From: Cryptomeria japonica
Lineage: Eukaryota > Streptophyta > Pinopsida > Cupressales > Cupressaceae
Assembly (NCBI RefSeq): GCF_030272615.1
Contig: NC_081414.1
Coordinates: forward strand, 781,982,119 to 782,046,118
Length of the DNA stretch: 64,000 bases
Reading direction: 5' to 3'
The notes below the pieces were generated by a model. It was not told the DNA's origin and ran no database searches. It saw only the letters and a list, made by a program, of their open reading frames with translations. Every line of letters starts with the position of its first letter. Within the stretch, counting starts at the first letter, position 1. The translations under genes were made by a program, and so were the position numbers. This document shows, piece after piece, positions 44,801 through 56,272 of the stretch.

Positions 44801-47800
44801 AAAGAAGCTAAAAGAACATACAAGCCTAACCCTGAATATCAGAGATATAGATTTAAGAAGAATAGATACAAATCATGTTACTATGTTGATGAAGGAGTTA
44901 CTGATGATTCTGATGAGGAACAAGTAGAGCAGGCCTTGACAGCTAAAATTGAAGAAAAGGATGAATGGATCATTGATTCCAGATGTTCACATCATATGAC
45001 TGGTGATAAAAGTAAATTCTCAACCTTTCAGGAAAACAATGGAGGTCTAATAAGATTTCGGGATGATAAAGCTTGTTTGATAAGAGGAAAAGGCACTATA
45101 TCTTTTGATGGTAAGCACAATACTGACAATGTTTATTATGTTGAAGGTTTGAAGCATAATCTTTAAAGTGTTGGCCAATTAGTTGAAAAGGGATTTCAGT
45201 TATAATTGAAGAATGATGAATGCAAAATCATGAAAAGAACTAGTTTGGAAATTGCAACCGGTAATCAGACTAGAGGTAATATCTTTCACTTGAATAACAA
45301 TGAGAATACATGCTTAATTGTAGATATTAATGAAAGTTGGTTATGGCATAAGAGACTTTGTCATGTAAATATTGATTGCATTGTAAAGATCAGTGCAACT
45401 AAGGTAGTAAGGGATCTACCTAAGATTGTAAACCTCACAATCCAGTATGTAAGGAATGCCAATTTGGAAAGCAAGTTAGAGCAACTTTTAAGTACTCCAG
45501 AAAAATCCAATAATGTTCTTGATTTAATTCATACTGATTTATGTGGTCTGACAAGAACTAGAAGTTTACAAGGAGATAGATATTTTATGCTAATCATCGA
45601 TGATTATTCTAGAATGTGTTGGGTTACTTTTCTCAAGGAGAGATCGAAGCTTTTGGGAAATTCAAATTATTCAAGGAAATGGTAGAGAATGAAACCGCTA
45701 AGAAAATCAAATGTTTAAGATCAGATCAAGGAGGTGAATTCACATCTAAGGAATTTAATACATTCTATGAAGTGAATGGAATCAGAAGATAGTTATCAGC
45801 ACCTCAGACACCCTTGCAGAATGGAGTTGTTGAAAGGAAGAACCAAACTATTTTGGATGCAGCTAGAAGTATGATATCAGAAGCAAACCTACCTCATTTA
45901 TATTGGAGAGAAGTAGTAAATACAACGGTTTACACATTCAATAGAGTTCACATTAAAGGTGAAACCGGTAAGACCCATCATGAACTATGGTTTGGTAATA
46001 CTCCTACTCTTAAATATTTTAGAATATTTGGAAGCAAATGTTATATTAGGAGAGATGATTATATTGGTAAATTTGATCCTAGAAGTGATGAAGGAATATT
46101 TCTCGGTTATTCATCTAAGAGCAAGGCATATAGATGTTTTAATAAGACGTTGCAGAAAATCATTGAGATTACAAATGTGAAGATTGATGAGCAGTTTAGA
46201 GGTAATTCAAGGTCTATGGACTCTGAACCGGTAGTTGAGATAATCACAAATGAACCTATACATAATGTTGATCCAATCACACTAGTATCATCTGAGAATT
46301 CCACAGTGACTGAAGAACATCAGCAAGTGAATACACCCAGGTATGTAAGATTGAATCACTCTGAAAGTCAGATAATTGGGAATAAGTATCAAGGTGTAAT
46401 GACTAGAAGAAGACTGGCAAATGAAGAGGTATGTCTAATTTATCAAATTGAACCCGCATCAGTTAATGAGGCATGTGAAGATAAACATTGAATTAAAGCT
46501 ATGGAAGATGAATTGGAACAAATTGAAAAGAATAACACATCGACATTGGTTCCCTGGCCTAAAAACAAAAATGTAATTGGAACTAAATGGGTATTCAAAA
46601 ATAAACTTCATGAAGATGGTAAGGTAATCAGAAATAAAGAAAGATTATTGTGTAAGGGATATTCACAGCAAGAGGGAATTGATTACAATGAAACCTTTGC
46701 ACGGGTAGCTAGAATTGAGGCAGTAGGACTATTTCTAACATTTGCAGCACACAAAAACTATAAAGTATATCAAATGGATGTTAAATGTGAATTTCTAAAT
46801 GGTGATCTTGAAGAGGAATTTTACATTGAACAACCTGATGGATTTTCTTTGACAAATAACAAAGATATAGTTTGCAGGTTAAGGAAAGCTTTATATGGAT
46901 TAAAGCAAGCTCCTCGAGCTTGGTATGCTAGATTAGACAAATATCTTTTGAAGCTTGGTTACACTAAAGGTAATGTTGACAACAACTTATATTTCAAAGT
47001 GACTAATGATGACATCTTGGTTATTGAAGTTTTTGTTGATGATATAATTTTTGGAGGAGAAGATGGATTGTGTAAAGACTTTTCTAATAAGATGCAGGAA
47101 GAATTTGAAATATCTATGATTGGGGAGATAAAATTATTTTTAAGATTATACATTTCACATATTGATAAAGGTATATTCATATGTCAATCTAAGTACTTGA
47201 AGGAACTACTAAATAAATTTGGTATGGAAAACTCTAAACTGGTAAGTACTCCTATGACCACAACTGACAAACTATCATTAAAGGATGAATCAACACCTAT
47301 TAATCCAACAAGATATAAATCTATGAGTGGAGGTTTACTATATTTGACACAAACAAGACCTGATATTATGAATGCAGTATGTATTGTTTCAAGATTTCAG
47401 TGTAATCCTAAGGAAAATCATGAATTAGCAGTGAAAAGGATTTTACAGTATCTACAAGGCACAACAACTCTTGGTTTATGGTATCCTAAAGATGAAAATT
47501 TTGATTTATGTGCATACACAGATGCAAATTAGGGTGGAGATGTAGATGACAGAAAGAGCACCACTGACGGAGCATTCTTTCTTGGTAGCAAAATGATTTC
47601 TTGGTTGAGTAAGAAACAGAGTTGTACATCATTATCAACAATACAATCAGAATATGTTGCAGTAGCAACTAATTGTACTCAGGTATTATGGATTAAGCAA
47701 ATGTTGAAGGACATGAAGGTAAAATGCAAATAACCTATAATCATTTACTGTGATAATATGGCAGCAATAGATATATCCAAAAATCCGGTATTTCACTCTA

Positions 47801-47950
47801 AAACTAAACATGTTTCTATCAAATTCAATTTTCTGAAAGAGAATATTGAAGCAAAAGAAGTGAAATTGGTTTATGTGAACACTAAAGAGCAGATTGTAGA
47901 TATCTTTACTAAGCCTTTGCTTGAGGAAACTTTTGAATATCTCAGAGAGT
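44801..47950 (+). pseudogene. SIRE-like copia pol (protease, integrase, RT, RNase H)
   Basis: Protease motif at about 44965 reads WIIDSRCSHHMTGD, with Gly of the active triad changed to Arg. GAG pre-integrase LWHKRLCHVN is at about 45345. Integrase runs from LIHTDLCGLTRTRS (about 45525) to NGVVERKNQT (about 45822), with a frameshift between. RT runs from 46501 to 47530 (QMDVKCEFLNGDL; catalytic block FVDDIIFGG at about 47031). RNase H follows (KSTTDGAFFLGS, then IYCDNMAAIDISKNP) and ends VDIFTKPLLEET. A TGA at 46489-46491 sits between integrase and RT, with further stops at 47530 and 47731. The frame of RT is long and clean, but the whole is disabled. Confidence 0.92.
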
Positions 47951-48333
47951 AGCTTGGGGTGATACCCTCACCGGTAGAGACTTAGATAGTTAGAGCATGG
48001 CATCAGACTGGCAGGAATTAACAAAGAAATCTTTTTCCAACTTTGATGAAGGAGAGCTACTTCTCAGGGGGAGTAGTTGGCTATAACAATTGGTATTTGT
48101 AATTAGTTCTATGAACTAGTTGTATCTATTTTTTGTATTTCTTTGGCATTTGATGTCAAAGGGGGAGTGATATCTATGGAAAAACACATTATCTTTTGGA
48201 GAGATATTATACATTTTGATTCCTGGTAATTGATCTCTTTGGGAGATTATTGGTTTATGGTTTTTGGCATTTTTGTTTTGGCACTTAGATGGTTTTTCCA
48301 TCTTGTGTTGCCATCAATGTCAAAGGGGGAGAT
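47951..48333 (+). other. 3' UTR of the SIRE-like element
   Basis: It has three AGGGGGAG tracts (about 48066, 48160, 48324) and the AGATGG/CCATCT hairpin (about 48287-48303) just before the polypurine tract that abuts the LTR. Confidence 0.75.
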
Positions 48334-49426
48334 TGTTGGTATTATGGATGTGTTTCATTAGTTTTGTCATTGATGTCAACACTTGTCAGCACTTATCAGC
48401 ACTAGAGATCTTTGGTTATGTTCACCGACATGTTCAGTGACTTATGCACAGTCACTGGTATCTGGTTCACTGGTAGGTTATATTGTTCACCAGCATAGAG
48501 GATGACTTGTTATCATCTGGAGATTACTTGGTTATGTCAAAGACATGGTTTGGACACTTGGTTATGGTGATTGGGTTATTGGTCTAATCGAGTATGCATA
48601 TTTGTTGTTACCAGCAAATTGGTCTAGGTTATGGACCAACAAGCGTTATCTATTCTAGATCAACACGACACATTATGGAGATTATTTATTGATTGCTTAT
48701 TATTGTAAATGCATTAAGCCGACATGATGCATCACATATTGATTCATTTGTAATTGATTTAATTGTAATATTCTTAGTGAACCGACCTACACATTTGGTC
48801 TTAGGTTTTGGTATATATGTAAGATATCATTTGTGAGATTAAGTTGAAAGGAGATAGGGAATGTAATAGGTATTAAAAGGTTGAAATATTTGGTATATGT
48901 GAGTATAATAAGAGCTATACATGTAGACATCATTTGAATGTTCAAGGAAGGTATGAAGAAGATAATTAGAGCTTAACTGATACAAAATCCAACATATGAA
49001 GATGTTATTTTGAGTAGTACATTATCATTGGATTTAACCATCCAATTGTAGTCAGTGTGACTCCCATTTTGTGATTGAGCAGTGAGATCTAGGCAGTTGG
49101 CCTTTTCACATGTGCAGACCACATTTGTACACACATACTATCTGTAGTAGTATCATCTAATTGTGGGTAAGGTTTCCCACTGTTGTTTTAAACCTTACAG
49201 GGTTTCCACGTACAAATATCTATGTTATGTGTTATGGATGTTATTTGTCTTCCTGTTTCATGCATTAAACTTTACCGGTACTATAATTAATTGTTAAACT
49301 GTCAACCGACATTAAGTTTGGTTGACTAGTATTATGCATTAAGTTTGATTAAGTTATATTTGGGTTAAAATTAATAGACAACTGATTCACCCACCCCCCC
49401 CTCTTAGTTGCCTCCGGGTACTAACA
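48334..49426 (+). repeat. 3' LTR of the SIRE-like element
   Basis: 1093 bp pair of 42891-43868. It contains the inverted repeat GTAAGG/CCTTAC around 49165-49200 and the C-rich tract near its end. Confidence 0.88.
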
Positions 49427-49802
49427 ATGACAAAACCTATGTCATTTGATCTAAAGGAAGTAGAGATTCACACCATTGTATTTAGTGTATTTATTACTAT
49501 TTTGGATAACTTGAAGAGTGGGTGAGATACTCACCTAAGATCCTTGAAGATCATTTTTGCTAGCATCTTCAAGTATTCGTAGCATATATTCGGCAAGTAA
49601 CTCTATTTATAAGTTTTGGGTAGCACCCCATCTTTGGCATTTCTTGAAAAGGAGGAGAGAAACAGTGAAAAATGTACAATATGGAAGAGTGTAATTCTTT
49701 GTCTAAGGGGGAGCCTTAGAAATTCTTTTGATCTGGTGTACAGTGTTGAACACTTAGCCATTTTTTTCATGAGTGTTTCCATCAATGCCAAAGGGGGAGA
49801 TT
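49427..49802 (+). other. 3' internal remnant of another copia element
   Basis: Noncoding. It carries two purine tracts (CTAAGGGGGAG at about 49706, CAAAGGGGGAGA at about 49789-49800), the second abutting the next LTR. No gene is seen. Confidence 0.5.
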
Positions 49803-50735
49803 TTTCACAATTGGCACTCATCTAGTGGCTTTTGATGGTTTATTACTAGTTTAGGGTTGCCATTGATGGCAACTCCTCATGGAGATATGATCCAATGGCC
49901 TTAATTCTTCTCAATTAGAAGTGGATGTCAATCGGTAGCCAGTTAATTGGTGTTTTAGGAAGAATAAACCAGTTCTAGGTTTGAAAGCTTTCTGGTTATT
50001 GCGGTGCATTATATCATGTTTGGATTGATAAAGCTAACATAGAAACATCATTCTATTATTATTTTGGTGATCTAGTCAATTCGACATGTGATTACACATT
50101 ACACAAGTAGGATGACATGATAAATGACCGTTTTGTGATTGTCGATATATAAGTTTGGTGTAGATGATCTATTTGGAGGATGGTATGATTGTATATGAGT
50201 GAGTGGTGATTGAGAATCTATTTTGGCATAGTTTCACGTGCACATTCTTGATTCAGTAGCTAACTGAAACAGTGAATAGGGAAAAATAGAGTAGATCTAT
50301 AGAGGTGACCCAGTTAGTATATTTGGCACTCAACCGGAACTAATCCAAGCATTGTAGATGTTACTTCAAAGTTCTTTTGTTGTAATTCACCATTGTAACT
50401 AATTAGTTAGGAAGTGAGCCTTTCGAGGTGGTAGCCCTTATTGTATTTGAGCAGTAAGCTCTGGGCAGTGTGCTTGAATTCTTATGCATTCCCCATATTA
50501 TAATATTGGTTTTCTACTGGCCATAGTGGAATAATATTGGTTCAAATCCCGCCATGGTTTTTCCCATTTGGGTTTCCATGTAAAAATTTGGTGTTATTCT
50601 TTTGTGGTTGTTTGTTCTATGTTTTTGCATTCTAATTACATATTTATTTTTGTGGTGCTTTAAAGTTAAGTTTGAAAATCTGCTAACTGGTAGAGCATTG
50701 ATTCACCCCCTTCTCAGTGATCCCTGATTCCAACA
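49803..50735 (+). repeat. Copia LTR, probably a 3' LTR
   Basis: It follows a polypurine tract and ends TCCAACA. It has the hallmarks of the SIRE-like LTRs here: GGTTTTTCCCATTTGGG (about 50557) and GATTCACCCCC (about 50699). The start is degenerate (TTTTTCACAATTGGC), so the left boundary is approximate. No matching partner LTR in the window. Confidence 0.6.
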
Positions 50736-51580
50736 TATCTTTTATTCCTATTGTATACACTATTCCTCTATTTGTGTTTTGTGTATTCTTAGTTTCTTTT
50801 TTTGGGTTCCCATTCCCTTGAGTTTCTAATTTTATTCCCCCGTTTCCTACATCTTTGTCACTCTGGTTTAGGTTTTCATCAATTAGGGTTTCAAAATTAT
50901 CATTTCTACCCTTGGCTCCATGAGCCTTTGTCTCATCTTTATGAGCTAAGGAACTTTCCTCTCCTAAAAACATCACCCAAGTTAATGTAGGTATTGCTTG
51001 TTCCAACCCCTTCATAACTTTCAACTTAATAAAACCATGGTGTGTGTAGTGTCCTAAATTATGTTCGATGCATTTATGACACTTACACATTGCGCCTAGT
51101 GCATTTATGACAATGCTCATGATAAATATCCTATTACTTTGGCATCATGAGCTCAAAAGATAGATTGTCCCCAATTGCCCTTAGACCTCATTTGGGACCA
51201 TCTTGGTATGGATAGTAGCACACCGTGTAGATGTATGTGTTCCTCACTAAAGTCCTATCAAATTCCCAAATCTGGAATCATATATCCCACATCAAACATT
51301 TTTCGACTTGTGACCCTTCACTTGAATGAATCTCTAATGGCTATCCTTGGCTATTCATTGTATTAAAACCAAATCATCTTGTTTATTGAAATCTCTAGAC
51401 ACTCTTGGAAAGAAAGCTCTCAAGGAAATACTCTCTCATGTTCTTGGCTCTCATTGTAAACACAACTATTGTCTTGCAATAGTAATACTATCTCAAGCTT
51501 CATCACGCTCCTATCTAAAGAAAGTGGTTTGTAAATTCAGCGGAGACCATCAAAGAAGTAAATCAAGGCCAATCAGTTTA
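50736..51580. other. Unidentified sequence with a 145-codon minus-strand frame
   Basis: A minus-strand frame (51120 down to about 50736, running into the neighbouring LTR) encodes a hydrophilic protein with a Cys/His-rich start (CKCHKCIEHNLGHYTHHG) and an Asn/Lys-rich tail. I do not recognise it. A non-LTR retrotransposon ORF1 remnant is possible, but I see no RT nearby. No feature is supported on the plus strand. Confidence 0.3.
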
Positions 51581-52384
51581 TGTGTTGAATGTGGTTAATG
51601 CTAAACCAGTATCGGTGTTCCAACCAGTATTCATTGATTGTGTGATGAGTTACCCCTAACTGACAGATTTGGTGGAAATTTGTGATAAGTTATGTTATAT
51701 TGTCCAGGCACACTGCACCTAGGAAATTGTGATATGATTCCTATGCCAACATGAAATCTAATGTCCATTTAATGAAATTATGATGAACTATTTTGACATA
51801 TGATATGATGCGAGATAGAAGTGTTAAGTTGTTGAAGGCATTACAGAAATATGTTGGTGATGCAGTTTTGATTAAGCAAAAGAGGATCTATTCAAGCAAG
51901 TTGTGCTACTTCTAGATCACACCACCTATTGTTTTCTAATCGCTACAATAGTCAAATCCCCTAAATGGGTAAGCTCTAACAAGCTTCAATGTACAAATCC
52001 TTTAACAAGGTCATCCATTATTAACAGGGTACTACCTTTAACAGGGTATAGCTCCTTACAAAGCTTTGGGATCTTTAATAGGATTCGCTCCTAGCAGAGA
52101 ACTTTTGTAGACCTTAACCGATCAGTTATCTATTACTACAAATAGTTAACTTGTGAGTCCCATCTCACTGTGGTTTTTCCCATTTGGATTTTCCATGTAT
52201 AAACACTTGTGTTATGGTGGATGTTTTAATTATTGTGGATGCTTTAATATCATTTTGGATTGCATGCATAGTGTTTGGTAAACTTGTTAAGTATCTCTAT
52301 CAGTCAATTTTTAAAGTGGTATTATTTTTGTTCTCACTGATTCACCCCCCCCCCCCCGCCTTTCAATTCTTTATAAGTCTATCA
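51581..52384 (+). repeat. 5' LTR of another copia element (left boundary approximate)
   Basis: The right end is fixed by the primer-binding site. It contains GGTTTTTCCCATTTGGA (about 52172) and GATTCA followed by a run of 14 C (about 52339-52358). The left end is a guess at a TGT start near 51580. Confidence 0.55.
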
Positions 52385-52386
52385 AT

Positions 52387-52399
52387 TGGTATCAGAGCC
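52387..52399 (+). promoter_or_regulatory. Primer-binding site, tRNA-Met type
   Basis: TGGTATCAGAGCC two bases after the LTR. Confidence 0.93.
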
Positions 52400-52446
52400 T
52401 AACTTCCTTAAGGCTTAATCGCTTTGAAGGAAACCCTAAATCCACC

Positions 52447-52960
52447 ATGGGGGATATGAGCTAATTTGAGATGGCTAGAGTTCTTCAAGCTACCAAGGAA
52501 GAGCTTGATACCCTAAGGGTTAGATTTAAAGCTTCACAAGTCAAAAGGAGAGAGCTAACTGAACAACTATTGGAAATATCTGATAATAGTTCTTCAAATG
52601 AAGCTAACATTGATGCATTGGCTGAAGAAGTTGATAAACTGAATGGTGAAAAGCTAAATCAAAGAAGAGAGTTAGAAGCCCTAACTATCCACATGAGCCA
52701 AGAGCTTGAAGCAAGAAGGGCAGTTGGAGACCTAATCAAAGAAAGAGATCATGAGATTGTTAAGATCAAACATGAGAAGCCAACTTTGCATGATCATTGG
52801 CATGAAGAAAAAGAAGAAAAATAGGCTTTGTAGCTAGATCTTGAAATGGCAACATCTCTAAGAGAGACTCTTACAAAACACAATGAAGATCTTACCAAAG
52901 AGCTCACTAAGGCATCCTCAAATCGAAAAAACAGAGATATTCAGAGCGCTCCTCGGTGCG
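52447..52960 (+). pseudogene. Coiled-coil ORF in the gag position of a copia element
   Basis: Starts MGDMS, with a TAA at 52462 and an in-frame Met at 52471 that opens 117 codons. A second stop at 52822 and a third at 52831 are followed by more of the same frame (MATSLRETLTKHNEDLTKEL). The protein is almost entirely charged and helical, with heptad-like Leu spacing (ELTEQLLEI, IDALAEEVDKLNGEKL), so a coiled coil is likely. It sits where gag should begin after a tRNA-Met primer site. It might promote particle assembly. Its family is not recognised. The element is cut off by the Ty3 LTR at 53070. Confidence 0.5.
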
Positions 52961-53069
52961 CACCAATGAAGTGCTATGAGAATATTACAATGAGGAAATG
53001 GAATTTAATTGTTTGTGTTTGAAGGAATGTCGTGGGTGAATGATCAATGTACATTAGTGATCAAGGTAG

Positions 53070-54077
53070 TGTTATAGTTGCAACAACTTGGTCTTTTTCC
53101 TAACTTGTTATTTTCAAATTGTCATTTTGTGACTTATGTCACTTGATGTTACTAAAGTTAGAATTTGGATCTAATGTTTGTAAAAGTTAGCTAAATCCTA
53201 ACTTGTCTTCAAAAGGGTAATTACTCTAAGTGTTCGTTTATGGTAGTTATCCTAAGTAACTATTTAGGTAGTTATCTTAAGTAGTTATTCTAAGTGTTCA
53301 CTTAGTTAGTTATCCTAAGTAGTTAGACCAAGTATTTATGAGGTAGTTATTCTCTCTAGCCTATAAATACAAGGCCAATTAATTTGTAAAAATGGAGGAG
53401 GACTCTTACAAAGGAAAAACTCTAGAGAATTTTGTAGAGAAACTATTTGACAACTTTTGGTTTCCACATTTTGTACACAAAGCTTTTGGACTTGTATATT
53501 TTCAAAATTAATAATGAAGAATGCATTGAGTTCGTATGTGTTAAATGTATTCATGATTTATTGAACTACTAATTTCTCATTTGTTAAATTAGTAATCCCT
53601 TTGTGTATCAGTGGAATCTATTGGTTTTTAGTTTAATAATCTATGTAATTGACGTGATGAAGCACGTCATTTCCTGGTATCTTGTCTTGTCTATGCTAGT
53701 ATAGCCTATATCTTCATATGTTGAGATTTGTTGTGCTTCTTTCATCATCATTGCATTTCTTAAACCCATCTTGTGCTTAAACCCCTTTGAAATTGTTATT
53801 CATCGTGAATCTCATATGGTGTTTGTATGTCTACTTTTGGGTTTTCATTACTTATCTCTCTTTAGTTTTGTGTTTTCTCCTTTATGTACTTTCAGGTTAG
53901 AAGTACACAAAAATATTAAATACCCCCATCATATGAGGCAGTTGCCCCTCTCAAATGTAAAGGAATATTATGGTCTCACCACAATCTCTCCAACTCTTAG
54001 AACAGTTTTCACTGCTCTTCGAGCAAACAGGGTCAATTTTGAAGGAGAATTCACAGTGACAACTCTATTTACCAGCA
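53070..54077 (+). repeat. 5' LTR of the Tat-like element
   Basis: Begins TGTTATAGTTGC and ends ACCAGCA just before the primer site. U3 carries degenerate tandem copies of AGTTATCCTAAGTAGTTAT (about 53215-53350). TATA box TATAAATA is at 53362-53369. A perfect inverted pair TGACGTG/CACGTCA is at 53650-53669. Boundaries are inferred without a partner LTR. Confidence 0.6.
53362..53369 (+). promoter_or_regulatory. TATA box of the Tat-like LTR
   Basis: TATAAATA in CCTATAAATACAAGG, just downstream of the U3 tandem repeats. Confidence 0.65.
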
Positions 54078-54083
54078 TATTTT

Positions 54084-54101
54084 TGGGGACTCTGCTGGGG
54101 A
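54084..54101 (+). promoter_or_regulatory. Primer-binding site of the Tat-like element
   Basis: TGGGGACTCTGCTGGGGA, close to the TGGCGACTCTGCTGGGGA junction I associate with Tat-type elements. Primer tRNA not assigned. Confidence 0.6.
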
Positions 54102-54196
54102 GAGAAATACCAGTGTGTTTTCTTCCTCAGAAATTTTAAGGTACCTTTTTCAGAATGAAGGTTGGTGACTTTGTTTGAAATATCAAATTCAAAGCA

Positions 54197-56272
54197 ATGG
54201 TTTGGTACAAAGGAAAGTTGGAAAGTGATAGTGAAAGTGATGATGAAGACTATTTATATCAAAAGAAGAAAGTTCCTGATCAACCCATACAAATTGAATT
54301 CTTGAAGAGCTTTTATGGTGGTATGCAGTTTACTCTTGATAAAATTCACCCCTCCTTATGTCAAGTGTTGCAAAATATTGAAGAATGAGATGGAAAAGAG
54401 ATTGGTTTTGTTGCTTATAATAATTTACTTAAATCAACAACAATTGAAGAGAGATGAAGATAAAATTTATCTTTCTCCTGTACTAGTTGCTCAACATAAT
54501 CAAAGTCTTGATGATCTTGAACAAGTCATCTTCTTGAAAAATTTCTATGGTGGAAACCAACTTGGTCCTAATAAAATTCATCCTTCTCTACTCCAATATT
54601 TGCAAGTAATTGAAGAGAAAGAAGGAAGGATAAACTTGTTTCTTGCTCATGATCATTCACTTGAACTAGAGGTAAACAACAACAATGATGAAGAAAAAGA
54701 TCCTTATGTTTCACTTGTTTCTCAAAGAAATCAAGATCTTAATGATGGTGAACAAGTTCAATTTTTGAAAATCTTCTACAGTAATAGGCAACTTTATCCT
54801 AACAAAGTGCATCCTTCCTTGCTTCGAAAATTGGAAATGATTGAACAAAAAGAGGAGGGATACAATTATTTTCTTGAAGATGTGCACATTCCCAATGAGA
54901 TGTCTTATGATCCAAGTTTTGAAAAAGATCCATCATATTATGCATGTGTTGAGGAAGATGAAGCCATATCAGTTCACAAGGATACATGTCAAAAGAAAGA
55001 TCAAAATAAAGTGTGTGAAGAAGAAAAAGAAGATTGCATCTATGTATGCCATGAGCATTATGAAGATTACCACAACAAGGAAGAAGTCTTCCATAACCTA
55101 AAAACAAGGAGTTTGAAGAAAAGGTATCAAATGTTTTGAAGACTTCCATGGAGCCCAAGCTTCAATAAAATGATGAAGAGGAGAGAAATAAAGAGAAACC
55201 TTATATGGTTTTTATTCTAAATTGGTGTCTTAATTCTTCTAATGATGATTTGTTTTGTGGAGAAGACATTCCTATTATTCCATCACCAATCAAATGAGAT
55301 GATAGTAGCATTGATGATGTCAAAGTTTCAATAACTTCTGAGCAACCTTTCATTTCCATGACCAATGGAGAGGCAACTACAAGTGAAACTACAAATATCT
55401 TCTTTTCCTTCATAATTGGAGACCTTTACTTTTGAAGATATTGATGTACTTCTAGATCAGCTTCAAGCACTAGGAAATGAGTCATCAAGTTTACATTCTT
55501 CATCATTCTTCCAAATTAAATATGAAACATTTAAATTCATTAGCGACAATAATAATAAAGAAACATTGATAAAGGAGATGGTTAATTGGCCAATTTTTTA
55601 GTCTTTCCATTTTGATGACTTACTTTTTGAAACTCCAGAAAAAAAGATTATTTTCTCTGTGGCGAAGGTGGCTACCTAGATTCTTTGAAACCATCTAGTG
55701 AATCTATTTCTACAAGTATTTCTAGAGATGTGGATGTATTCCCTTCTTCTTCATTCTCATATTCTATAGAGAAATATTTTTCTGAAATTTTAATGACAAA
55801 GGAAGAGGAAAGTATTTTGATAAAAGATGATCCTATGCTCCTAGAAGCTGACATTCAAGAAGAAGATTCAATCATTGTATCTACACAAGTATCTTCAAAT
55901 CACAAATTGTATAAAGGATGTCCAATTCAAGGATTGATTTCATCCGATCCAAACTATCATAGGGGTCTTTAGATAGAGGATATTGGTATGCTTGAGAATA
56001 TTCCAAAAGTTGCCAATAATGTTCAAAGTGGTACCAATTTGATTCAAGAGAGCCCATAGATTTATGATGAGAGATGGTTGTTTGGTTCATTTCTCAAAGA
56101 TATTTCTCATCTTATACATGTTTATTTACTCCAGCTATGCAACTTACAAGTGTCACATGGATGCACATCAATTTTCCGTAGAGGCGCCTATTTCTCTCAA
56201 TTCTGTGAATGGTTTTGTTTGACAAGCCTTGATAAATTTGAGGTAGGATTTCCCTACCATGTACATATTTAG
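54197..56272 (+). pseudogene. Unrecognised acidic ORF with three tandem 75-80 residue repeats (Tat-like element)
   Basis: From Met 54197 (MVWYKGKLESDSESDDEDY) the product contains three degenerate copies of one module, starting at about 54254, 54468 and 54705. The shared pattern is Q-hydrophobic-x-FLK-x-FY then K-I/V-HPSL and an IEEKEG-like helix. Copies 2 and 3 are exactly 237 bp apart and in frame. Copy 1 is in another frame. The following part is acidic with some Cys/His (54940-55139), then degenerate Ser-rich frames (55416-55972) to about 56272. It occupies the place of the extra ORF1 or gag of Tat/Ogre-type elements. No known domain is recognised. Confidence 0.55.

Larger units (their letters stand above)
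42891..49426 (+). mobile_element. SIRE-like Ty1/copia retrotransposon, decayed
   Basis: LTRs 42891-43868 (978 bp) and 48334-49426 (1093 bp) both begin TGTTGGTATTATGGATG and end TACTAACA. A perfect tRNA-Met primer site, gag, pol, long 3' UTR and polypurine tract lie between them. The 5' LTR lacks about 118 bp that the 3' LTR has (around 48740-48850). The 5-bp flanks do not match (GAGAT, ATGAC), and the left flank is a second 3' UTR of the same family, so the left LTR probably came from recombination between two copies. Pol has frameshifts and several stops. SIRE affiliation is judged from RT and LTR features. Confidence 0.88.

Noticed and set aside
53771-54139. 122-codon frame after the Tat-like LTR start
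   Set aside because: Spans the end of the LTR and the primer-binding site, so it is not the element's first gene.
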